Source of the DNA: Clostridium tepidum
GTDB taxonomy: Bacteria > Bacillota > Clostridia > Clostridiales > Clostridiaceae
DNA length: 64,000 bases
Assembly: GCF_002008345.1 (NCBI RefSeq)
Contig: NZ_MRAE01000008.1
Location: forward strand, 1 to 64,000
Direction: 5' to 3'
The position numbers and the translations under genes were made by a program. Shown here piece after piece: positions 16,976-26,416 of the stretch. The notes beneath the pieces are model-generated. The model was not told the DNA's origin. It ran no database searches and was given only the letters and a program-made list of their open reading frames with translations. Positions within the stretch are counted from its first letter, which is position 1. Each line of letters opens with the position of its first letter.

Positions 16976-19534
16976 GTGTATGAATTTACGCTAAATGGAA
17001 AAAATGTATCTATTTCTAAAGATTTGAATTTACTTGAGTATTTAAGGGAGCATGAAGATTTAACTTCAGTAAAAAATGGTTGTGCAGAAGGTGCTTGTGG
17101 AGCCTGTATGATACTTGTTGATGGCAAGGCTGTTAAAGCATGCATAAATACAACTTCAAAAGTACATGGTAAAGACATTAAAACTGTAGAAGGGTTAACA
17201 GAATTTGAAAAAGAAGTTTTTACATGGGCCTTTTCTAAAGCAGGTGCAGTACAATGTGGTTTTTGTATTCCTGGAATGGTAATAAGTGCAAAAGCACTTT
17301 TAGATAAAAATCTAAATCCAAATAGACAAGAAATTAAAAATGCAATTAGAGGAAACGTATGTAGATGTACTGGATATGTAAAAATAATAAAAGCTATTGA
17401 AATGGCTGCAGAAACTTTTAGAAATGGTAAGCTTACACTTAATGAAAAATATAAAGGTAAGGTAGGACAAAGTATTCCAAGAATAGATGCTAAGGATAAA
17501 ATTTTAGGTATAGGAAAATATGTAGATGATATGAAAGTAAAAGGAATGATTTATGGTGCAGCATTGAGAACAAAATATCCTAGAGCATTAGTAAAAAGCA
17601 TTGATATAAGTGAAGCTTTAAAACATCCAGATGTAGAAGCAATTATCACAGCAAAGGATGTTCCCGGGAAAAGATATATAGGACATATTATAAAAGATTG
17701 GCCCGCAATGATAGATGTTGGTGAAGAAACAAGGTACATTGGAGATTCAGTGGCACTAGTAGCTGCAAAAACTAAGAGAGCCTTAGGAGAAATACTTAAT
17801 CTAATAAAGGTAGAATATGAAGAACTAGAACCTCTTTCTAATCCTGATATGGCAATGGCAGAGCACGCTCCTAAAATTCATTCTAAGGGAAATATCTTAA
17901 CAGTAGAAAAGGTGAGTAGAGGAGATGTAGATAAGGCAATAGCTAATTCTAAGTATGTGGTTACAAATCATTATTCTACTCCATTTACTGAGCATGCTTT
18001 TTTAGAACCTGAAAGTGCTTTGGCTATGCCAGATGGAGATGGAGTTATTATTTATACAGGATCTCAAGGAATATATGATGAGAAAAGGGAAGTTTGCGAA
18101 CTTTTAGGACTTCCTCAAGAAAAAGTAAGAGTTATAAGCAAATATGTAGGTGGAGGCTTTGGTGGAAAAGAAGATATGAGTGTACAACATCATGCTGCTC
18201 TTCTTGCATGGATTATTAAAAAACCTGTTAAAGTAACATTAAGTCGTAAGGAAAGTATTAAGGTTCATCCAAAAAGGCATGCAATGGAGATGACAATTAC
18301 TACAGCTTGTGATGAAAATGGAAATTTAACAGCCTTTAAAGCAGATATTATATCAGACACGGGCGCTTATGCATCATTAGGAGGGCCTGTCCTTCAAAGA
18401 GCATGTACTCATGCAGCTGGACCATATAAATGTCCTAATGTAAAGATAAAAGGTACAGCAGTATACACTAACAATCCACCAGGAGGAGCTTTTAGAGGAT
18501 TTGGAGTTACACAATCAGTTTTTGGATCAGAATGTAATTTAAATCTTTTAGCTGAAAAAGTGGGTATATCTCCTTGGGAAATAAGATTTAAAAATGCAGT
18601 GGAACCTGGAGATACACTACCTAATGGACAAATTGCAGACGAAGGAACAGCTATAAAAGAAACTATATTAGCGGTGAAAGATGTATATGAAAAGAGTAAG
18701 TATGCAGGAATAGCTTGTTGTATGAAAAATTCAGGCATTGGCGTTGGGTTACCTGATATTGGAAGATGCAACTTGGTAGTAATAGATAAGAAGGTCCATA
18801 TAAGAACTAGTGCTGCTTGCATAGGCCAAGGACTTGGAACGATTCTTACACAAATAATATGTGAAACAACAGGCTTGTTACCTGAGAATATAGTTTTAGA
18901 TTTACCTGATACAAAGTTTGCACCAGATTCAGGCACAACTACAGCATCAAGACAAACAGTATTTACTGGAGAAGCTACAAGAATAGCAGCATTAAAGCTT
19001 AAAGATAAATTATTAACTTCATCACTAGAAGACTGTGAAGGTGAAGAATTATATGGAGAATATCAAGGCGTTACAGATCCTATTAATTCTGATAAAGAGA
19101 ATCCAGTAAGCCATGTAGCCTATGGCTATGCAACACAAGTTGTTGTTCTTGGCGATGATGGAAAAGTAGAAAAGGTAGTGGCAGCACATGATGTGGGAAA
19201 AGCTATAAATTTAATTAATGTGGAAGGACAAATTGAAGGAGGAATAGTCATGGGGCTTGGATATGCATTTACAGAAGATTATCCTTTAAATAAATCTGTA
19301 CCAACCGCTAAATTTGGAACTTTAGGCTTATTTAGAGCTAACAATATACCAGAAATTGAACCAATAATAATTGAGAAAAATACTAATAATTTAGCTTATG
19401 GTGCAAAAGGAATAGGAGAAATCACAACAATACCAACAGCACCAGCATCTCAAGGTGCTTATTATAAATTTGATGGAAAATTTAGAAAGAAACTGCCGCT
19501 TATAGAAACTGCTTATAGAAAAGGGAAAAAATAA
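16976..19534 (+). CDS. xdh: Selenium-dependent xanthine dehydrogenase, fused iron-sulfur and molybdenum domains
   Basis: 852 aa from the GTG at 16976, which has GGGGGT at ideal spacing; in-frame TTG (16946) and ATG (16961) codons lie upstream without better sites. The N terminus binds two [2Fe-2S] clusters (Cys 36, 41, 44, 56 and 94, 97, 129, 131). The remaining part is the Moco domain, with GGGFGGKED, GAFRGFG and a C-terminal GAKGIGE carrying the active-site glutamate. These enzymes carry labile selenium on molybdenum, not selenocysteine; no in-frame TGA is present. There is no FAD domain or FAD-subunit gene nearby. It would interconvert hypoxanthine, xanthine or urate. Confidence 0.92.
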   Translation: MYEFTLNGKNVSISKDLNLLEYLREHEDLTSVKNGCAEGACGACMILVDGKAVKACINTTSKVHGKDIKTVEGLTEFEKEVFTWAFSKAGAVQCGFCIPGMVISAKALLDKNLNPNRQEIKNAIRGNVCRCTGYVKIIKAIEMAAETFRNGKLTLNEKYKGKVGQSIPRIDAKDKILGIGKYVDDMKVKGMIYGAALRTKYPRALVKSIDISEALKHPDVEAIITAKDVPGKRYIGHIIKDWPAMIDVGEETRYIGDSVALVAAKTKRALGEILNLIKVEYEELEPLSNPDMAMAEHAPKIHSKGNILTVEKVSRGDVDKAIANSKYVVTNHYSTPFTEHAFLEPESALAMPDGDGVIIYTGSQGIYDEKREVCELLGLPQEKVRVISKYVGGGFGGKEDMSVQHHAALLAWIIKKPVKVTLSRKESIKVHPKRHAMEMTITTACDENGNLTAFKADIISDTGAYASLGGPVLQRACTHAAGPYKCPNVKIKGTAVYTNNPPGGAFRGFGVTQSVFGSECNLNLLAEKVGISPWEIRFKNAVEPGDTLPNGQIADEGTAIKETILAVKDVYEKSKYAGIACCMKNSGIGVGLPDIGRCNLVVIDKKVHIRTSAACIGQGLGTILTQIICETTGLLPENIVLDLPDTKFAPDSGTTTASRQTVFTGEATRIAALKLKDKLLTSSLEDCEGEELYGEYQGVTDPINSDKENPVSHVAYGYATQVVVLGDDGKVEKVVAAHDVGKAINLINVEGQIEGGIVMGLGYAFTEDYPLNKSVPTAKFGTLGLFRANNIPEIEPIIIEKNTNNLAYGAKGIGEITTIPTAPASQGAYYKFDGKFRKKLPLIETAYRKGKK

Positions 19535-19543
19535 TTATAGTAT

Positions 19544-19618
19544 AAAAATAGATTTAATTTTTTAGAGCAAATATAAAAAATATAATTTGTTTGCTATATT
19601 AAAATTAAGTCTATTTTT
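19544..19618 (+). terminator. Long terminator hairpin after xdh, sharing its stem with a repeat at 35516
   Basis: AAAAATAGATTTAATTTT (544-561) pairs with AAAATTAAGTCTATTTTT (601-618) with one mismatch. An inner stem (AGCAAAT/ATTTG..GCT) continues it and a T run ends it. The outer 18 bases recur in the inverted repeat after mgtA. Confidence 0.75.
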
Positions 19619-19685
19619 TTGTGAATTTTTTCATATAAATAAATTGCTATTTATATATATATTATTTTGATGTAGAAAAATAGAT

Positions 19686-19712
19686 AAATTTAATGTTCGT
19701 TATAACACGAAT
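19686..19712. promoter_or_regulatory. Possible PurR-type box pair upstream of the pur riboswitch
   Basis: An imperfect inverted repeat, AATGTTCGT-TATAAC-ACGAATATT, carries CGAA[C/T]A on both strands. It resembles half-sites of the Gram-positive PurR box (CGAAC core). It lies about 80 bases before the promoter. Low certainty. Confidence 0.3.
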
Positions 19713-19771
19713 ATTTAGATTAAATTTTGAATAAAAAAACAATAATATACGAATAATATTGATTTAAAATG

Positions 19772-19800
19772 TTGATTTGTTAAGAAAGTTATGTTAATAT
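19772..19800 (+). promoter_or_regulatory. Sigma-A promoter of the pur operon
   Basis: TTGATT (772-777), a 17-base spacer and TAATAT (795-800) lie just upstream of the purine riboswitch. Confidence 0.6.
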
Positions 19801-19825
19801 GAGTATATGATACAAATAAAAATAT

Positions 19826-19896
19826 CATCCATATAATCTCAATAATAAGGTTTGAGAGTTTCTACAAGAGAACCATAAATTCTCTATCTATGGATG
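19826..19896 (+). ncRNA. Guanine-class purine riboswitch
   Basis: P1 is CATCCAT/ATGGATG. P2 (CTCAA/TTGAG) and P3 (AGAGAA/TTCTCT) flank the conserved junction GTTTCTACAA, and L3 reads CCATAAA. The specificity base in J3/1 (TCTATGG, position 19888) is C, the guanine-type residue; adenine riboswitches have U. It controls purE onward by transcription termination at 19929-19971. Confidence 0.92.
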
Positions 19897-19928
19897 AATC
19901 TTAGCTATGCTTTTGCAGTATGCTTGAG

Positions 19929-19971
19929 TTCCGCTTTAGGATTCGCCATAGAAATCTTAGCGGAATTTTTT
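19929..19971 (+). terminator. Riboswitch expression-platform terminator
   Basis: TTCCGCT pairs with AGCGGAA, with partial pairing inside, followed by a run of six T. It lies 30 bases after the aptamer and before purE. Confidence 0.85.
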
Positions 19972-20000
19972 ATATATTTAAATGTAAGGAGGGATAGTGC

Positions 20001-20480
20001 ATGAAAGTAGCTATCATTTTTGGAAGTAAATCTGATACTGATAAAATGAAAGGGGCAACTAAAGCTTTAAAGGAGTTTAATATAGAATATAAAGCATATA
20101 TACTTTCAGCTCATAGAGTACCAGAAAAGCTAATGGAAATAATTAAATATTTAGAAAAAGAAAATTATGAATGTATAATTGCTGGAGCAGGGCTTGCAGC
20201 ACATTTACCTGGAGTCATAGCTTCTCATACCATTTTGCCAGTTATAGGAGTGCCTATTGAAGCTGCACTTGGAGGTATGGATTCACTTTTATCCATAGTT
20301 CAAATGCCTAAATCTATACCTGTAGCTACAGTAGGGATAAATAACAGTTATAATGCAGGAATGCTTGCGGTACAAATTTTATCTTTAAAGTATGAAAAAT
20401 TAAGACAAAGACTTATAGAATATAGAAAAGATATGAAAGAAAAGTTTATAAATGATAATAAAGAGGGAGTGGAGTTGTAA
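20001..20480 (+). CDS. purE: N5-carboxyaminoimidazole ribonucleotide mutase (class I PurE)
   Basis: 159 aa. [10 protein letters not shown] near the N terminus and SAHRVPEKL (substrate-binding His) are the class signatures; [10 protein letters not shown] and a [12 protein letters not shown] stretch follow. It converts N5-CAIR to CAIR in purine synthesis. No purK is present here, so either purK is elsewhere or the enzyme works as a CO2-using AIR carboxylase. The ATG follows AAGGAGGG. Its stop overlaps the purC start by one base. Confidence 0.95.
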   Translation: MKVAIIFGSKSDTDKMKGATKALKEFNIEYKAYILSAHRVPEKLMEIIKYLEKENYECIIAGAGLAAHLPGVIASHTILPVIGVPIEAALGGMDSLLSIVQMPKSIPVATVGINNSYNAGMLAVQILSLKYEKLRQRLIEYRKDMKEKFINDNKEGVEL

Positions 20481-21184
20481 TGGAAAAAGGGGATATGTTA
20501 TACGAAGGAAAGGCTAAAAAAATATTTGCAACAGATGATAAGGATACAGTTGTTGTATATTACAAAGATGATGCTACAGCATTTAATGGTGAAAAGAAAG
20601 GAACTATTGAGGATAAAGGAGTTATGAATAATTCTATAACCTCAATGCTATTTGAACTATTAGAAGAAAAGGGGATAAAAACACATTTTATAAAGAAGAT
20701 AAATGAGAGAGAACAACTTTGTAAAAAAGTAGAAATAATTCCATTGGAAGTTATAGTTAGAAATATAGCAGCGGGAAGCATGGCAAAACGCTTAGGACTT
20801 TCAGAAGGGACAAAATTAGATACTACTGTATTTGAAATAAGCTATAAAAATGATGATTTAAATGATCCACTTATAAATGATTATCATGCAGTGGCTATAG
20901 GAATTACAAATTTTGAAGAATTAAAAAAAATATATTCTATAGCAGAAAGAGTAAACAATATATTGAAAGAATTTTTTGATGAGCAAGGAATAATTTTAGT
21001 TGATTTTAAGATAGAAATAGGAAGATTTAATGGAGAACTCCTTTTAGCAGATGAAATATCTCCAGATACTTGTAGATTATGGGATAAAAATACAGGTGAA
21101 AAGTTAGACAAAGATAGATTTAGAAGAGATATGGGAAATGTAAAAGAAGCTTATATGGAAATTTTAAAAAGAGTGAATAATTAA
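20480..21184 (+). CDS. purC: SAICAR synthetase
   Basis: 234 aa. [11 protein letters not shown] is the ATP-binding start, [11 protein letters not shown] the substrate loop, and [11 protein letters not shown] the metal-binding region. It joins CAIR to aspartate. The start (TAATG overlap with purE) implies translational coupling. Length is normal for the family. Confidence 0.95.
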   Translation: MEKGDMLYEGKAKKIFATDDKDTVVVYYKDDATAFNGEKKGTIEDKGVMNNSITSMLFELLEEKGIKTHFIKKINEREQLCKKVEIIPLEVIVRNIAAGSMAKRLGLSEGTKLDTTVFEISYKNDDLNDPLINDYHAVAIGITNFEELKKIYSIAERVNNILKEFFDEQGIILVDFKIEIGRFNGELLLADEISPDTCRLWDKNTGEKLDKDRFRRDMGNVKEAYMEILKRVNN

Positions 21185-21195
21185 TGTTCAATTAA

Positions 21196-21227
21196 CAATG
21201 AACAATACTTAAGAGCATTGTTCATTG
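21196..21227. repeat. Perfect inverted repeat between purC and purF
   Basis: CAATGAACAAT and ATTGTTCATTG form an 11-bp stem with a ten-base loop. The surrounding 140 bases are built from related words (ATTAACAATGA, CAATTAAACATTAA), a type of repetitive intergenic filler. No T run follows, so it is not a clear terminator. Confidence 0.6.
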
Positions 21228-21327
21228 ATACTTGAATTTTATTGTTACATTTAATTGACAATTAAACATTAAATATAATTGATCAATGAGCATTGATAAT
21301 TGTTTATTGAAAAAGGTGGGGTAAAAA

Positions 21328-22776
21328 GTGTGTATGTGCCATAGGGTAGAGGATTTAAATAAAAACATGCCTTTTGATTTAGAAGAAGATAAATTCAAAG
21401 AAGAATGTGGTGTATTTGGAGTATTTTCTAAAGATAAAAATTCAAAGTCAGCTGAACTAGCTTATTATGGATTATATGCTCTTCAACATAGGGGTCAAGA
21501 AAGCGCAGGAATAGTTATATCTGATGGGGAAAAATTTAAATACCATAAAGGTATGGGGTTAGTATCAGAAGTTTTTAGTAAAGAAACTATAGAAGAACTA
21601 ATAGGAGAATCTGCTATAGGTCATGTTAGATATTCAACTACAGGAGCTAGTAAATCAGATAATGCACAGCCTATAATAGGTACTTATAAATTAGGCTCTA
21701 TTGCTATAGCTCATAATGGAAATTTAGTTAATGCAGCAGTTATAAGAGAACTTTTAGAAGATGCCGGATGTATTTTTCAAACTTCTATAGATACGGAAGT
21801 ATTATTAAATTTAATAGCAAGAAATGCTAAAAAAGATATAGAAAAAGCAGTAGTAGATGCAATACAGGCAATTAAAGGTTCATATGCTATTGTTATACTT
21901 ACAGAAGATAAGTTAATAGGGGCAAGAGATCCTCATGGCATACGACCTATGTGTTTGGGGAAAATTGGTGAGGATTATTTATTAAGTTCAGAAAGTTGTG
22001 CTTTTGATTGTGTAGGTGGAGAATTTATAAGAGATATAGAACCTGGGGAAATAGTTATTATAGATGAAAATGGAATAAATTCTATTAAGTTTGCAGAAAA
22101 AACAAAATGTCATACCTGTGCTTTTGAATATATATATTTTGCAAGACCAGATAGTACTATGGATGGTATAAATGTTTATGAATCAAGAATTAGAGCAGGA
22201 AGAAAACTTTATGAAGAATACCCAGCAGACGCAGATATAGTTATAGGAGTTCCAGATTCAGGTATACCAGCTGCAGTAGGATATGCTGAGGCTTCAGGAA
22301 TACCTTATGGTATAGGATTTATAAAAAATAAATATGTAGGAAGAACTTTTATAGCACCTTCTCAAGAATTAAGAGAAAAAGCTGTGTCAGTGAAACTAAA
22401 TCCTCTAAAAACAAATGTAGAAGGAAAAAGGGTAGTAATAATAGATGATTCTATAGTTAGAGGAACTACTAGTAAAAGATTAGTACAGATATTAAGAAAA
22501 GCCGGAGCTAAGGAAGTTCATTTTAGAGTATCATCACCAATAGTTAAGTATCCTTGTTATTTTGGAATTGACACTCCTTATAGAAAAGATTTAATAGGTG
22601 CTAATTTGAAAGTAGAAGAAATAAGAGAAAAAATAGGAGCAGACAGTTTGGATTATATAAGTATGGAAGGTTTAGTGGGAACACTTAATAAGGATAAAGG
22701 TTTTTGTTTGGGATGTTTTAATGGTATATACCCTATATCTGCTCCTATAGAAATGCCTAAAGATAGTTTGGAATAG
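21328..22776 (+). CDS. purF: Amidophosphoribosyltransferase
   Basis: 482 aa from GTG with AAGGTGGGG upstream. An ATG two codons on is an alternative. A propeptide precedes the catalytic cysteine in EECGVFGVF (about residue 27). The N-terminal glutaminase half has GHVRYSTTG and AHNGN; the phosphoribosyltransferase half has VVIIDDSIVRGTTSKR, the PRPP loop. Cysteines near the C terminus (CHTCAFE, CLGC) suggest the [4Fe-4S] type as in Bacillus. It performs the committed step of purine synthesis. Confidence 0.95.
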   Translation: MCMCHRVEDLNKNMPFDLEEDKFKEECGVFGVFSKDKNSKSAELAYYGLYALQHRGQESAGIVISDGEKFKYHKGMGLVSEVFSKETIEELIGESAIGHVRYSTTGASKSDNAQPIIGTYKLGSIAIAHNGNLVNAAVIRELLEDAGCIFQTSIDTEVLLNLIARNAKKDIEKAVVDAIQAIKGSYAIVILTEDKLIGARDPHGIRPMCLGKIGEDYLLSSESCAFDCVGGEFIRDIEPGEIVIIDENGINSIKFAEKTKCHTCAFEYIYFARPDSTMDGINVYESRIRAGRKLYEEYPADADIVIGVPDSGIPAAVGYAEASGIPYGIGFIKNKYVGRTFIAPSQELREKAVSVKLNPLKTNVEGKRVVIIDDSIVRGTTSKRLVQILRKAGAKEVHFRVSSPIVKYPCYFGIDTPYRKDLIGANLKVEEIREKIGADSLDYISMEGLVGTLNKDKGFCLGCFNGIYPISAPIEMPKDSLE

Positions 22777-22815
22777 GGAATTTAATTTTGTAATACAAAG
22801 AAGGGAATGTTATTC

Positions 22816-23811
22816 ATGATATCTTATAAAGAAGCTGGAGTTAACATAGAGGAAGGTTATAAATCCGTAAATCTTATAAAGAAGCATGCTTCAAAAACAT
22901 TTACAAAAGGAGTATTAAATAATTTAGGAAGTTTTGCAGGTATGTTTGAACTTCCTAAATATAAAAATCCTGTATTAGTATCAGGCACAGATGGAGTTGG
23001 AACTAAACTAGATATAGCTTTTAGAATGAAAAAATATAATACAGTGGGAATAGATTGTGTAGCTATGTGTGTAAATGATATATTATGTCATGGTGCTAAA
23101 CCATTATTCTTTTTAGATTATATAGCTTGTGGAAAATTAGAATCAGAAGTTGCAGGGCAAATTGTAGAAGGTGTTAGTAATGGTTGTATACAAAGTGAAT
23201 GTGCCCTAATAGGTGGAGAAACAGCGGAAATGCCAGGATATTACAGAGGTGGAGAATATGATATAGCTGGTTTTGCTGTAGGTATAGCAGAAAAAGATGA
23301 AATAATAGATGGAAGTGAAATAGAAGACGGTGATATATTAATAGGTATAGCATCATCAGGACCTCATAGTAATGGATATTCTCTTATAAGAAAACTAGTA
23401 GAAGATTTATATAAGGATTTTGAGGGAGAAAAAATAGGAAATACTCTTTTAACCCCTACGAAAATATATGTAAAACCTGTAATGAAACTTTTAAATAAAT
23501 ATAATATAAAAGGTATGGCTCATATAACTGGTGGAGGTTTTTATGAAAACATACCAAGAATGTTTAAAGATGATTTTACAGCAGTTATAAATAAAAAATC
23601 TTACCCAATGCCCAATATATTTGATTATTTAATGGGATTAGGAGTAGATGAAGATCATATGTATAATACTTTTAATATGGGAATTGGCTTTGTATTATGT
23701 GTAGATAAAAAAGATGGGGAAAATATAATAAAAGATCTGATAGAAATGGGAGAAAAGGGTTATAAAATAGGATATGTTAAAAAAGGAGATAAGTCTATTG
23801 AATTAATTTAA
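22816..23811 (+). CDS. purM: Phosphoribosylformylglycinamidine cyclo-ligase (AIR synthetase)
   Basis: 331 aa from the ATG at 22816 (MISYKEAGVNIEEGY), nine bases after AAGGGA; an ATG at 22807 touches the ribosome binding site and is less likely. VSGTDGVGTKLDIAF and CVNDILCHGAKPLFFLDY are the family motifs. It closes the imidazole ring from FGAM. No purL was found, so FGAM synthetase must be encoded elsewhere. Confidence 0.95.
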   Translation: MISYKEAGVNIEEGYKSVNLIKKHASKTFTKGVLNNLGSFAGMFELPKYKNPVLVSGTDGVGTKLDIAFRMKKYNTVGIDCVAMCVNDILCHGAKPLFFLDYIACGKLESEVAGQIVEGVSNGCIQSECALIGGETAEMPGYYRGGEYDIAGFAVGIAEKDEIIDGSEIEDGDILIGIASSGPHSNGYSLIRKLVEDLYKDFEGEKIGNTLLTPTKIYVKPVMKLLNKYNIKGMAHITGGGFYENIPRMFKDDFTAVINKKSYPMPNIFDYLMGLGVDEDHMYNTFNMGIGFVLCVDKKDGENIIKDLIEMGEKGYKIGYVKKGDKSIELI

Positions 23812-23924
23812 AAAGCTGTTAAATAAATTTACAATGAAATTTAATCTTGGACTGAATTGTTAAAATAGTTAATTGGGGAATTAATTATTATATATAAATT
23901 TTCTTTAAATTAAAGGAGAATAAT

Positions 23925-24542
23925 ATGTTTAAAATTGCAGTGCTTGTTTCAGGAGGAGGAAGCAATCTTCAATCAATAATAGACAAAATAGAAGAAGGTT
24001 ATCTGAAAAATTGCAAGATAGAAATAGTTATAGGGGATAGACCTAATATTTATGGGATAGAGAGAGCGGAAAAAGAAGGAATTAAAACTTTAACTTTAGA
24101 TAGAAAGATATATAAAAATAGATTGTCTAATGAAATATGTGAGAATTTATATGGAAAAGTGGATTTAATAGTTTTAGCAGGATGGCTTTCTATATTAAAT
24201 GGGGATTTAATAAATAAATTTGAAAATAAGATAATAAACATACACCCTTCACTAATACCAAGCTTTTGCGGAGAAGGAATGTATGGTATAAAAGTACATC
24301 AGAGAGCATTAGAATATGGAGTGAAAATATCTGGTTGCACTGTTCATTTCGTGGATGAAGGTACAGATAGTGGTCCTATAATAATACAAAAATCAGTGCC
24401 GGTTTTTCCAGAAGATACAGCAGAAATATTACAAAAGAGAGTTTTAGAAAAAGAACATGAAGCATTACCAGAATCTATAAAGCTTATAAGTGAAGGAAAA
24501 GTAAAATTAGAAGGAAGAAAAGTTTTTATTAAAACATACTAA
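23925..24542 (+). CDS. purN: Phosphoribosylglycinamide formyltransferase
   Basis: 205 aa. VLVSGGGSNLQSIID binds the phosphate, and NIHPSLIPSFCGEGMYG contains the catalytic His. It moves a formyl group from 10-formyl-THF to GAR. Start ATG with AAAGGAGA. Confidence 0.94.
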   Translation: MFKIAVLVSGGGSNLQSIIDKIEEGYLKNCKIEIVIGDRPNIYGIERAEKEGIKTLTLDRKIYKNRLSNEICENLYGKVDLIVLAGWLSILNGDLINKFENKIINIHPSLIPSFCGEGMYGIKVHQRALEYGVKISGCTVHFVDEGTDSGPIIIQKSVPVFPEDTAEILQKRVLEKEHEALPESIKLISEGKVKLEGRKVFIKTY

Positions 24543-24655
24543 ATTTATAATAATGAAAAAATTACTATTAATATAAATGAAACTAATAGAAAAATGTATT
24601 TGGAGTAGATTAAATTTATTGAAATATAAAAAATTGTAGTTTGTAAATTGAAATA

Positions 24656-24702
24656 GTGCCACTTATGTGTTTTCTTTGAAAGAAGGTATATTGGTGGCAG
24701 TT
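24656..24702 (+). repeat. Hairpin between purN and purH
   Basis: GTGCCAC and GTGGCA flank a loop containing TTCTTTGAAAGAA, itself a small palindrome, giving a nested stem of about 45 bases. No T run follows. It may be an RNA processing or stability element in the operon mRNA; I do not recognise a riboswitch class. Confidence 0.45.
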
Positions 24703-24755
24703 ACTTATGATAAACAAATAATATAATAAAAAATTTTAAAGCTGGGGGAATTAAA

Positions 24756-26255
24756 TTGATAAAAAGAGCATTAATAAGTGTATTTGATAAAACAGGAATT
24801 TTAGATTTGGCAAAGTTTTTAGAAAGTAGAGACGTAGAAATAATATCTACAGGGGGCACTTATAAACATTTAAAAGAAAATGGGGTAAAAGTAATAGAAA
24901 TAGAAGAGGTAACAGGGTTTCCAGAAATGCTAGATGGAAGAGTAAAAACATTAAATCCTTTGATTCATGGAGGTATATTAGCTATAAGGGATAACAAAGA
25001 GCATATGAAGGTAATAGAAGAAAAGGGAATAAAGCCTATAGATATAGTAGTAGTTAATTTATATCCTTTCTTTAACAAAGTAGAAGAAGATTTAAGCTTT
25101 GATGAAAAAGTAGAATTTATAGACATTGGTGGTCCTACTATGATAAGAGCGGCAGCTAAAAATTTTAAGGATGTAGTAGTATTAACAGATACTAAAGATT
25201 ATGAAAATGTTATAGATGAAATAAGACAAAATGATCAGGTTAATATAAAAACTAGAAAAAAATTAGCAGGAAAAGTTTTTAATCTAATGTCAGCCTATGA
25301 TGCAGCTATAAGTAATTTCTTATTAGAAGATGAGTATCCAGAGTATTTAACTTTATCTTATAAAAAGAATATGGATTTAAGATATGGAGAAAATCCTCAT
25401 CAAACAGCAGCTTATTACACATCTACTGTTGGAAAATATCCTATGAAAAATTTTGAAAAGTTAAATGGAAAAGAATTATCCTACAATAATATAAAGGATA
25501 TGGATATAGCTTGGAAAACTGTTTGTGAATTTGAAGAGGTGGCTTGTTGTGCATTAAAACATAATACACCTTGTGGTGTAGCTATAGGAGATACTGTACA
25601 GGAAGTTTATAACAAGGCATATGAATGTGATCCTATATCTATATTTGGTGGTATAGTTGCTTTTAATAGAAAAGTTGATAAAAAAACTGCAGAGAATTTA
25701 ATAGAAATATTTTTAGAAATAGTTATAGCTCCAGATTTTGATGAAGATGCTTTAGAAGTATTAAAATCCAAGAAAAATTTAAGGGTTATAAAATGTGAAC
25801 AAAAATCTACTAAAGAAAAAGATATGGCAAAGGTAGATGGAGGAATACTAGTACAACAAAATGATAATGTATTATTAGAGGATATAAAAGTAGTTACTAA
25901 AAAATCACCAACAGAAAAAGAAATGAATGACCTAATATTTGGTATGAAAGTAGTTAAATATGTTAAGTCTAATGCTATCGTAGTAGTTAAAAATGGTATG
26001 GCAAAAGGTATTGGTGGAGGTCAAGTAAATAGGATATGGGCAGCAAAAGAAGCTTTAGATAGAGCAGGAGATGGAGTAGTTTTAGCTTCAGATGCTTTTT
26101 TCCCATTTAAAGATGTAGTGGATGAAGCGGCAAAATGGGGAATAAAGGCTATAATTCAACCAGGCGGTTCTATAAGAGATGAGGAGTCCATAAAGGTATG
26201 TAATGAAAAAGGGATTTCGATGGTATTTACAGGAGTAAGACATTTCAAAAACTAA
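24756..26255 (+). CDS. purH: Bifunctional AICAR formyltransferase / IMP cyclohydrolase
   Basis: 499 aa from a TTG with GGGGGA seven bases upstream. The N-terminal MGS-like cyclohydrolase domain has [10 protein letters not shown] and [12 protein letters not shown]. The C-terminal AICAR transformylase domain has LRYGENPHQ and [11 protein letters not shown]. It performs the last two steps to IMP. Confidence 0.95.
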   Translation: MIKRALISVFDKTGILDLAKFLESRDVEIISTGGTYKHLKENGVKVIEIEEVTGFPEMLDGRVKTLNPLIHGGILAIRDNKEHMKVIEEKGIKPIDIVVVNLYPFFNKVEEDLSFDEKVEFIDIGGPTMIRAAAKNFKDVVVLTDTKDYENVIDEIRQNDQVNIKTRKKLAGKVFNLMSAYDAAISNFLLEDEYPEYLTLSYKKNMDLRYGENPHQTAAYYTSTVGKYPMKNFEKLNGKELSYNNIKDMDIAWKTVCEFEEVACCALKHNTPCGVAIGDTVQEVYNKAYECDPISIFGGIVAFNRKVDKKTAENLIEIFLEIVIAPDFDEDALEVLKSKKNLRVIKCEQKSTKEKDMAKVDGGILVQQNDNVLLEDIKVVTKKSPTEKEMNDLIFGMKVVKYVKSNAIVVVKNGMAKGIGGGQVNRIWAAKEALDRAGDGVVLASDAFFPFKDVVDEAAKWGIKAIIQPGGSIRDEESIKVCNEKGISMVFTGVRHFKN

Positions 26256-26416
26256 ATTTAAATATTTTTATACAAATATACTTTAGTTAAAAGATAAAAG
26301 TTTTAATAAGATATTCTTATACTGATATAAAAATAGATATTTTTATGAAGAAATTTTATCTTAATGTTAGAATTGATTAATTTATGGAAATTAAATATAT
26401 TAAAGGGGTAAAAAAT

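Noticed and set aside
17551-18936. Long antisense open frames within xdh and other genes
   Set aside because: They lie wholly opposite well-supported genes and show no family motif or ribosome site.
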